Assembly (NCBI GenBank): GCA_030037575.1
Contig: JASHRB010000652.1
Span: 1 to 5,706, forward strand
Reading direction: 5' to 3'
From: Candidatus Sulfotelmatobacter sp.
Lineage (GTDB): Bacteria; Acidobacteriota; Terriglobia; Terriglobales; Acidobacteriaceae
Length of the DNA stretch: 5,706 nucleotides
Shown here: piece after piece, positions 1-5,264 of the stretch
Numbering within the stretch: the stretch's first letter is position 1
Layout of the letters: the number at the start of each line of letters is the position of its first letter
Translations under genes and position numbers: made by a program
The notes under the pieces: generated by a model
Seen by the model: the letters and a program-made list of their open reading frames with translations, nothing else
Database searches by the model: none
What the model was told of the DNA's origin: nothing

Positions 1-1
1 T

Positions 2-73
2 TTTGTTTCTGGTGCAGAGTTTGCTTCGACTGAATTGGTTCGCTGCATAACCCGCAATAACAGGAGCAACTGA
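2..73 (+). other. possible 3' tail of an upstream gene cut by the window edge
   Basis: Two plus-strand frames are open from the window edge. One runs from position 2 to a TGA at 71-73 and the other from position 3 to a TAA at 48-50. The second reads as a short leucine-rich tail ending NWFAA. Either could be the C-terminus of a preceding gene of the same cluster, but 16-24 codons are too few to recognise a family or choose the frame. No convincing promoter for the next gene is seen here, which fits the window starting inside an operon. Confidence 0.2.
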
Positions 74-86
74 AGCCATTAGCGCC

Positions 87-1298
87 TTGAGCCAATCCGT
101 GCCAAAACCCCGGCCGGTGTTGCGTACGAACCGGACGGTGGGGGCAGTCGTAATCGGCGGTGACTATCAGGGTTTGGGCATCGTTCGCAGCCTTGGCAGA
201 CAAGGAGTGCCGGTGTGCGTGGTTGATGACGAACTTTCAATCGCCCGATATTCACGTTACTGCAAGAAATTCGTGAAGCTCGCGAATCTGCGTAAGGAGC
301 GAGTTGCCATAGACAGTCTGCTTGAACTCGGTACACGGCTGGGCTTAGACGGGTGGGTGCTCTACCCAACCCGTGAGGAACTCGTTGCTGGCATATCGCG
401 TTATCGTTCGGAACTCAGTGAATTCTTTCGAGTTCCCACTCCCGTTTGGGATAGCGTGAGGTGGGCGTGGGACAAGCGCAATACCTACCGTCTAGCGTGC
501 GAACTGGACATTCCAGTGCCTGTAACCCAATATCCACAGAGTATCGACCAACTGTCGGACCTCGACCATCTCGCGCCTCCATTTGCCATCAAGCCGGCGA
601 TTAAAGAGCACTTCTTTTACGCCACAAAAGCGAAGGCATGGCGGGCGAACAGCCACTCCGAGTTAAGAACTCTGTTTCGGAAAGCCTCTCAACTCGCGGG
701 TGAGGGAGAAGTCATGGTGCAGGAGTTGATTCCCGGTGGCGGGAGCCAGCAGTTCTCCTACTGCGCATTTTTCCGTAACGGGGAAGCCGTGGGTAAGATG
801 GTTGCGCAGCGCAGACGTCAGCATCCCCTTGAGTTTGGCAGGGCCAGCACGTATGTGGAAACGGTGCACGTTCCCCTTCTGGAGGAGCTTTCCGAGCGAT
901 TCTTGCGCGCGATCGACTATTATGGCCTCGTCGAACTGGAATATAAGCTCGATCCACGGGACTCGCAATACAAACTCCTCGACGTAAACGCCAGAAGCTG
1001 GGGCTATCACAGCCTCGGGGCCCGCGCCGGCGTGGACTTCAGCTACATGCTCTATGCGGATCAGGTCGGTCGGCCGGTGTCTATCGCTACGGCCCGCGCC
1101 GGAGTGTCGTGGATACGCACGACTACCGACCTTCCTGCTGCAATCGTGGGAATTCTCAACGGGGATACCGATTGGAAGAGCTATCTGCGTTCGATCAGAA
1201 ACTGCAACGTCGAAGCGGTATTTAGTTCGAATGATCCGCTTCCCGGTCTGGCCGAAGTGGCACTCATCCCGTATTTGGCTATCAAGAGAGGCTTCTAA
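87..1298 (+). CDS. ATP-grasp superfamily carboxylate-amine ligase-like protein (COG3919 type)
   Basis: This 403-residue soluble protein is predicted to activate a carboxylate with ATP as an acyl phosphate and join it to an amine or similar nucleophile; the substrates are unknown. The N-terminal pre-grasp domain carries VIGGDYQGLGIVRSLG (about 22-37) and SIARYSRY (51-58). The ATP-grasp core starts at DKRNTY (129-134). It shows the nucleotide-binding lysine in FAIKP (K169), the hinge VQELIPGGG (211-219), and acidic and Asn metal/phosphate ligands in VELEY (E283, E285) and LLDVNAR (D299, N301, R303). A tail of about 75 residues follows. The start is uncertain. TTG at 87 lies 20 nt after AGGAG (62-66), which is too far for a normal ribosome site. 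GTG at 99 and the rare ATT at 78 (11 nt from AGGAG) are in frame, and a TAA at 48-50 closes the frame upstream. The methyltransferase and VanZ genes downstream suggest a role in making or decorating a surface glycan. The superfamily is clear; the biological role is inferred. Confidence 0.85.
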   Translation: MSQSVPKPRPVLRTNRTVGAVVIGGDYQGLGIVRSLGRQGVPVCVVDDELSIARYSRYCKKFVKLANLRKERVAIDSLLELGTRLGLDGWVLYPTREELVAGISRYRSELSEFFRVPTPVWDSVRWAWDKRNTYRLACELDIPVPVTQYPQSIDQLSDLDHLAPPFAIKPAIKEHFFYATKAKAWRANSHSELRTLFRKASQLAGEGEVMVQELIPGGGSQQFSYCAFFRNGEAVGKMVAQRRRQHPLEFGRASTYVETVHVPLLEELSERFLRAIDYYGLVELEYKLDPRDSQYKLLDVNARSWGYHSLGARAGVDFSYMLYADQVGRPVSIATARAGVSWIRTTTDLPAAIVGILNGDTDWKSYLRSIRNCNVEAVFSSNDPLPGLAEVALIPYLAIKRGF

Positions 1299-1402
1299 TT
1301 TAATTCACTCTCAATGCTGTGCCGTCCGAGAATGAGATCTTCCTGGACTCACAATTTGCATGGATAAGAAACCGGTCCGCGTTGTCGAAGTTTCTAGCAG
1401 AT

Positions 1403-1408
1403 AAGGAG
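1403..1408 (+). promoter_or_regulatory. Shine-Dalgarno site of the methyltransferase gene
   Basis: AAGGAG lies 8 nt before the ATG at 1417. It is the strongest ribosome site in the window and fixes the start, because a TAA at 1402-1404 closes the reading frame immediately upstream. That same TAA also ends a 14-codon ATG-initiated reading frame beginning at 1360. Confidence 0.75.
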
Positions 1409-1416
1409 CTTACGCC

Positions 1417-2178
1417 ATGACTGCTCTCCCCCTCCGGCAAAAAACTGATGCTATTCCCGAACGGCTCGTCAGCATCGACTCCGAGAGTGCAATTTATCGG
1501 GATGGCAGTTACCTGAAAAGCAATCCCTCCTGGCACATTGAAGAATCGCCATTCAAGGTGAGACAGATTCGGCGAATGATGACCAAGCAGAAGCTGGCGC
1601 CGAAAACGGTGTGCGACGTCGGCTGTGGAGCAGGCCTGGTGCTGGCCGAGCTCCAGCCGCATCTCCCCGCCGATTGTGTTTGCTGGGGCTACGATATCTC
1701 GCCCGACGCGCTTGCTATGTCCGCAAACCGAGGGAACGCGAAACTTCGTTTTCGCTTGTGTGATATACGAAAGGACCGCTGCGACACGTTCTTCGATTTG
1801 CTCTTGATGCTCGATGTGTTTGAGCACGTTGAAGACTATATGGGACTCGTCAGGTCGGTCCGGTCCAAGGCCAAACAGAAGCTGTTTCACATTCCGCTCG
1901 ATCTCTCGGTGCAGGCGGTTCTGCGCAAGAACGGTCTGCTGCTTCGCCGTGATCACCACGCGCATCTCCACTATTTCACCAAGGAGACGGCCCTGCGTAC
2001 GATCAGCGACGTGGGTTACACAATCGTCGACTATTTTTATACTCCTCGCTGCATCGAACTCGGCGACTTGCTGGTCCAGAAGATCGCACGAATTCCGCGA
2101 CAACTTAGCTTCGGCATGTTTCAGGATTTGACTGTGCGCGTGCTGGGCGGATATAGCCTGATGGTTTTGGCCGAGTAG
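1417..2178 (+). CDS. class I SAM-dependent methyltransferase
   Basis: This 253-residue cytoplasmic enzyme is predicted to transfer a methyl group from S-adenosylmethionine; the acceptor is not evident. Motif I is VCDVGCGAG (65-73), the glycine-rich SAM loop. An acidic residue at the end of strand 2 (D93 in GYDIS) would bind the ribose hydroxyls. LLMLDVFEHVED (129-140) is the motif IV-like segment typical of Methyltransf_11/23-type proteins. HLHYFTKETAL (183-193) is the usual late 'H-x-x-x-F-[ST]' block before the final strands. The N-terminal 50 residues, with YLKSNPSWHIEESPFK, form a lid-like extension ahead of the fold. There is no signal peptide or membrane segment. The gene follows the ATP-grasp gene after 118 nt and is separated from the VanZ gene by only 3 nt, so translation of the two downstream genes is probably coupled. 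The neighbours make a sugar, lipid-linked glycan or small-molecule acceptor more likely than RNA or DNA, but this is inference. Confidence 0.88.
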   Translation: MTALPLRQKTDAIPERLVSIDSESAIYRDGSYLKSNPSWHIEESPFKVRQIRRMMTKQKLAPKTVCDVGCGAGLVLAELQPHLPADCVCWGYDISPDALAMSANRGNAKLRFRLCDIRKDRCDTFFDLLLMLDVFEHVEDYMGLVRSVRSKAKQKLFHIPLDLSVQAVLRKNGLLLRRDHHAHLHYFTKETALRTISDVGYTIVDYFYTPRCIELGDLLVQKIARIPRQLSFGMFQDLTVRVLGGYSLMVLAE

Positions 2179-2181
2179 ACG

Positions 2182-3303
2182 ATGCTTTTGCGAGTAATTT
2201 GTGCGGTCGTTCTGCTTGCCATCCTGATCGCAGGGCTGTGGCCATTCCGTGCTCCCCAGAATGAAGTGAGCTGGTTGAGCAAGGGAGATGGACTTCTTTT
2301 TGGCAAATACGGCAGCATCGTAAGTGCAAGTCCATTCAAGGCTCATGCCTCGGAGGCCGATAATTCTTGCAGCCTGGAGATATGGTTGAAACCGAGCCGG
2401 GTAGACTCGGGGGGCATAATCCTCGCGTTTTACCGACCGGAGAGTCAACTCGCACCGCTAGCGCTGCGTCAATACCATACCGGTCTGGTCATCGAACGCA
2501 ATTTTGAGGAACGCTTCGACGAGAAGACCGAAATCTACATAGGCGATGTTTTTAACGTCCAGAAGCCGGTCTTGCTGACGATCACGTCCAGTAAGGCAGG
2601 CACCGCTATTTATGTGGATCGCACGGTGGTCAGAAGAGTTCCAAATTTCGCATTTTCCAATCGGCATTTGACCGGTCAGCTGATAGTCGGCAATGCGCCG
2701 TCAACGAGCTATACCTGGTCTGGGCAGTTGAAGGGACTAGCGATTTACGATCACGAACTTTCCGCGGCCGAAGTGTCACAGAGTTTCACGGCTTGGACCG
2801 ATGGCGATCGGCTGAATGCAGACAACCACCGGAGCGTCGTCGCCCGCTATCTTTTCGATGAAGGGAAAGGGCACGTAGTCCACAACCAAGTCGATTCAGC
2901 GACCAACCTTCTGATTCCGAAACGCTTCTTCGTCATGCACGAAAAGTTTCTGGAGCCACCATGGGACGAATTCCGTCCCGGCTGGCATTATTGGAAGAAT
3001 ATCGGCATCAATGTCGTCGGCTTCATCCCGTTAGGCTTTTTCTTCTATGCCTATCTCTCTCAGTCGCAGAGATCTGGAAATTCCACCGCACTCACCATCG
3101 TGGTTGGATTCGCCGTCAGTCTGACGATCGAAGTTCTGCAGGCGTTTCTCCCCACTCGGGATTCGGGTATGACCGATCTCATCACGAATACAGTTGGTAC
3201 GGCCATCGGAGTGATGGCGTTCAGGCACAGAGTTGCCCAAGGCGTGATCCGTGCAACGGAACTTCGCGCTGAGAGGCGCGGGGTTTCCGTTGTATCAGCG
3301 TAG
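2182..3303 (+). CDS. VanZ-family membrane protein with a LamG-like domain inserted after TM1
   Basis: This 373-residue protein begins with a hydrophobic segment (about 4-20) ending in LWPFR, the usual first helix of VanZ proteins. A predicted extracytoplasmic region of roughly 250 residues follows. It has LamG/concanavalin-like features: SLEIWLKPSR (64-73), the C-terminal signature GQLKGLAIYDHELSAAEVSQ (181-200), and YLFDEGKGHVVHN (223-235). The VanZ domain resumes at NIGINVVGFIPLGFFFYAYL (273-292), then IEVLQAFLPTR (316-326) and MTDLITNTVGTAIG (330-343), the conserved core of the family. Plain VanZ proteins are about 120-200 residues, so the excess length is the insert. VanZ was named for low-level teicoplanin resistance, but most relatives are uncharacterised membrane proteins common in polysaccharide loci. 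LamG folds often bind glycans. A role in binding, retaining or exporting the locus product at the membrane is inferred. The ATG is 3 nt after the methyltransferase stop and has no strong Shine-Dalgarno site, which suggests translational coupling. Confidence 0.85.
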   Translation: MLLRVICAVVLLAILIAGLWPFRAPQNEVSWLSKGDGLLFGKYGSIVSASPFKAHASEADNSCSLEIWLKPSRVDSGGIILAFYRPESQLAPLALRQYHTGLVIERNFEERFDEKTEIYIGDVFNVQKPVLLTITSSKAGTAIYVDRTVVRRVPNFAFSNRHLTGQLIVGNAPSTSYTWSGQLKGLAIYDHELSAAEVSQSFTAWTDGDRLNADNHRSVVARYLFDEGKGHVVHNQVDSATNLLIPKRFFVMHEKFLEPPWDEFRPGWHYWKNIGINVVGFIPLGFFFYAYLSQSQRSGNSTALTIVVGFAVSLTIEVLQAFLPTRDSGMTDLITNTVGTAIGVMAFRHRVAQGVIRATELRAERRGVSVVSA

Positions 3304-3318
3304 CCATAGATCCAGTCC

Positions 3319-3360
3319 AGTCGATCCTCGAACAACAGCGCGCTGATCGACTTATTTATT
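3319..3360 (+). terminator. probable intrinsic terminator after the VanZ gene
   Basis: AGTCGATC (3319-3326) and GATCGACT (3345-3352) form a perfect 8-bp inverted repeat. The 18-nt loop contains the small palindrome AGCGCGCT (3337-3344). The stem is followed directly by an A/T-rich tail, TATTTATT. It starts 15 nt after the VanZ stop codon, the expected place for the end of a three-gene operon. The long loop, half-GC stem and T-tract broken by A make it weaker than a textbook terminator. Confidence 0.5.
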
Positions 3361-3362
3361 GC

Positions 3363-3617
3363 CTACGCTTCTTGGTCTGTCGTGATTCGACAATGACATT
3401 CGCCGCAAGGGGTGATCAGGCTCTTCTCGGAATTATGTCCAGATTGGCTGCGAAACTAACTTCCTGTGGTGTACTGCAAGATCGAATAACGCCCCGCAGG
3501 ATTGGCAGCGCCAGCCGTCGCGTTGGAGGGATTTTGTTGCCTGAGATCCTGGTAGGAAACGAGATCCACTGGTACGCGCTTCAATTTCGGGAGACCTAAG
3601 GGCGCGCGCCCTCTCAC
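3363..3617 (-). pseudogene. broken HNH endonuclease gene, two frameshifts
   Basis: On the minus strand three pieces in three frames make up one small HNH nuclease. Piece A runs from GTG at 3617 to about 3534 and reads PKLKRVPVDLVSYQDLRQQ. Piece B (3528-3460) reads LQRDGWRCQSCG, then LAVHHRK. Piece C (3455-3363) reads FRSQSGHNSEKSLIT, then PCGECH, and ends at a TAG (3365-3363). Joined, they give about 82 residues, the usual size for these nucleases, with both C-x2-C zinc pairs and the central HH. The A/B junction has 5 nt (3533-3529) where one codon is expected. The B/C junction has 4 extra nt (3459-3456), which look like a GTTA/GTTT tandem duplication. The family's usual 'NLITLC' is here 'SLITPC', another sign of decay. 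Intact members would be small metal-dependent nucleases, often linked to mobile DNA. It is convergent with the operon on its left. Sequencing error could explain one indel, but two make a true pseudogene more likely. Confidence 0.7.
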
Positions 3618-3840
3618 TCACGCTTCCCGGAAAACTTCCATGAAAAATGTGGTCGCTTTTATCGACCAAAAGCCGCGCAGCAAAGCATAACCCTCTAAAG
3701 CAGCGTTTCCCGGCCATGTCTTCGGGGAAGCCAGCCGGAAGCGCAAGCGAGCGGCTTGTATCTTGTTAAGGCTAAAGCGATTACTGGTGTCCGTGGCCCG
3801 CACCAATCTTCAGTTCTAGGGCCTGGATAGAGCAATTTTT
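3618..3840. other. non-coding gap with no supported gene
   Basis: No RNA gene, promoter or convincing coding region is seen here. A minus-strand frame of 62 codons (TTG at 3806 to TGA at 3618-3620) ends exactly before the GTG that opens the HNH pseudogene. It has no recognisable domain and no clear ribosome site, so it is either decayed sequence or chance. Two weak stem-loops occur: TGGTCG/CGACCA around 3650-3667, and an imperfect AAGCC-GC/GC-GGCTT around 3728-3757. Neither has a T-tract. Confidence 0.4.
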
Positions 3841-3844
3841 CGTT

Positions 3845-3862
3845 CGATTCGGGGGCGAATCG
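3845..3862. repeat. perfect inverted repeat, likely operator
   Basis: CGATTCG (3845-3851) and CGAATCG (3856-3862) are perfect inverted copies around a GGGG centre. The 18-bp element lies immediately upstream of an extended -10 motif, in the space a -35/-10 spacer would occupy. It is the size and symmetry expected for a dimeric regulator binding site. No T-tract follows it on either strand, so it does not look like a terminator. The regulator is not encoded in this window. Confidence 0.5.
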
Positions 3863-3871
3863 TGTTATTAT
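3863..3871 (+). promoter_or_regulatory. extended -10 promoter element for the oxidoreductase gene
   Basis: TGTTATTAT is a TGn extended -10 followed by TATTAT, which matches 5 of 6 positions of the sigma-70 consensus. At 17-nt spacing the -35 region would be TTCGAT (3843-3848), a poor match. That is normal for extended -10 promoters and would leave room for activator control through the adjacent inverted repeat. Transcription would start near 3878, giving a leader of about 78 nt that contains C6 (3884-3889) and C5T5 (3896-3905) tracts. Confidence 0.45.
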
Positions 3872-3956
3872 CAGTTCACCAATCCCCCCGAATTTCCCCC
3901 TTTTTGGATTTTGCTGGGTTGCTATTTCGTTAAAAAGGCGGGTCTCTCATCTGGCT

Positions 3957-5195
3957 ATGCAAAATACTGCAATCGTTGGCGCCGGCCCTTATGGACTTTC
4001 AATCGCTGCGCACTTCCGAAGCCGGGGAATCCCTTTCCGGATTTTCGGCCGTCCCATGGATAGCTGGCAGGCTCACATGCCGAAGGGCATGCTGCTGAAG
4101 TCGGACGGATTCGCCTCCAACATTTCCGACCCGACGGAAGAATTTACCCTGGGAAGGTTTTGCGCCGGGCTAGGAATCGAATACTCCGACACTGGTATTC
4201 CGGTTCGGCTTGATACCTTTACAAAATACGGGCTCGCCTTCCAGGAACGGATGGTGCCGGAACTCGAGGACAAGCAGGTCACCAGTATCGAGCGGTCGTC
4301 TCAAGGATACTTGCTGAAACTCGACACCGGTGAGAGCCTAACCGCTCGCAACGTGGTGCTTGCGGTCGGCATCACTCACTTCGACTACGTTCCGGAAAAT
4401 CTGCGGCACGTGCCCGCGGAATTTCTCTTCCATAGCTCCCGGCATCACGATGTTGAACAGTTCCGCGGCCGCGAAGTGGTCGTGATTGGCGGAGGTTCTT
4501 CGGCCCTGGACTGGGCTGCCTTGCTCGAAGAAGCTGGAGCGAGTGTGCAACTGGTGGCGCGGCAAGCGGCCTTGAAGTTTCACGGGAAGCTCAGCGGGCA
4601 ACGGCGCTCGTTGTGGGAGCGCATTCAGCGTCCGCAAACCGGACTCGGACCGGGTTGGCGCTCGAGCTTTTACGCCAATGCACCGGCGGCCTTCCATCGT
4701 TTACCTGACAGCTTGCGCTTGGAAATTGTCAGGAAAACACTGGGTCCATCCGGCGGATGGTTTGTGAAGGACAGAGTCATGAATCATGTGCCGCAATTGC
4801 TGAGCCACACCGTCGAGGGAGCCGAGGTGAAGGAGCGCAAAGTGCACATTCGCCTTCGCGCGCAGGACGGTGCAAAACGTGAGATTCGGGCGGATCACGT
4901 GGTCGCGGCCACGGGTTATCGGGTTGACCTGGAACGGTTGACCTTCGTCAGTTCAGAAATTCGCTCGAAATTGACCACGCTCGGCGGAACTCCCGCGCTC
5001 TCCTCAACCTGCGAGTCGTCGGTGCCGGGACTTTATTTTGTGGGAATCGCCGCGGCCAATAGCTTCGGCCCAGTCATGCGGTTTGCCTTCGGCGCAGACT
5101 TTGCAGCGCGCACCGTCACCCGAGCCCTGGCGAAATCGCTTTCGCGGAAGGCAGAATTGGTTCCGGCGGCAACTGCCGTTGGCGCTGCGAAGTAA
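3957..5195 (+). CDS. FAD/NAD(P)H-dependent oxidoreductase, flavin monooxygenase-like
   Basis: This 412-residue cytoplasmic flavoprotein has two dinucleotide-binding folds. The FAD site is IVGAGPYGLSIAAH (6-19), placed right after the start. The NAD(P)H site is VVVIGGGSSALDWAALLEEAG (174-194) with GGGSSA. ATGYR (318-322) is the late motif typical of flavin monooxygenases and N-hydroxylases. PGLYFVGIAAANSFGPVMRF (357-376) is the C-terminal FAD-contacting block with a conserved GPV-type turn. Before the NAD(P)H fold, FHSSRHHDVEQF (158-169) resembles the monooxygenase fingerprint F-x-G-x3-H-x3-[FY] but has Ser for Gly and Phe one place later. It probably oxygenates or oxidises a small molecule with NAD(P)H; the substrate cannot be read from sequence. 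The last 20 residues are a low-complexity Ala-rich tail. The ATG is 16 nt past a weak AAGGCGGG (3933-3940), so initiation may be modest. It lies 69 nt before metY and may share its transcript. A thioredoxin-reductase-like or lysine-hydroxylase-like role is a less likely alternative. Confidence 0.82.
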   Translation: MQNTAIVGAGPYGLSIAAHFRSRGIPFRIFGRPMDSWQAHMPKGMLLKSDGFASNISDPTEEFTLGRFCAGLGIEYSDTGIPVRLDTFTKYGLAFQERMVPELEDKQVTSIERSSQGYLLKLDTGESLTARNVVLAVGITHFDYVPENLRHVPAEFLFHSSRHHDVEQFRGREVVVIGGGSSALDWAALLEEAGASVQLVARQAALKFHGKLSGQRRSLWERIQRPQTGLGPGWRSSFYANAPAAFHRLPDSLRLEIVRKTLGPSGGWFVKDRVMNHVPQLLSHTVEGAEVKERKVHIRLRAQDGAKREIRADHVVAATGYRVDLERLTFVSSEIRSKLTTLGGTPALSSTCESSVPGLYFVGIAAANSFGPVMRFAFGADFAARTVTRALAKSLSRKAELVPAATAVGAAK

Positions 5196-5264
5196 CAGTG
5201 GGCGATTTGAAAATCTTCTCCATGGGTATGTTGTCGATTTTCCTTCGCTGAGATCTGTGAACGG

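Noticed and set aside
1..60. Possible promoter upstream of the ATP-grasp gene (TTGCTT at 21-26)
   Set aside because: No -10 hexamer at acceptable spacing; the nearest candidates, TGCATA and CATAAC, are poor. The region may also be coding for an upstream gene.
1300..2448. Minus-strand open frame of 382 codons opposite the methyltransferase
   Set aside because: It is antisense to a gene with clear SAM-methyltransferase motifs and a strong ribosome site. Its product has no recognisable domain and it runs across the boundary into the VanZ gene.
3372..3599. Plus-strand open frame of 75 codons in the gap
   Set aside because: It is the antisense of the HNH pseudogene, has no ribosome site and no recognisable motif.
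3600..3611. 12-bp palindrome GGGCGCGCGCCC
   Set aside because: It lies inside the 5' end of the HNH pseudogene, where it encodes the GRAP stretch. With no tail or promoter context it is most simply GC-rich coding sequence.
3304..3956. Search for a tRNA, small RNA or CRISPR repeats in the gap
   Set aside because: No cloverleaf, CCA end, T-loop consensus or regularly spaced repeat could be found by eye on either strand.
5209..5242. Inverted repeat GAAAATC/GATTTTC between the oxidoreductase and metY
   Set aside because: The stem is A/T-rich with a 20-nt loop and no T-tract, too weak to call a terminator or a riboswitch.
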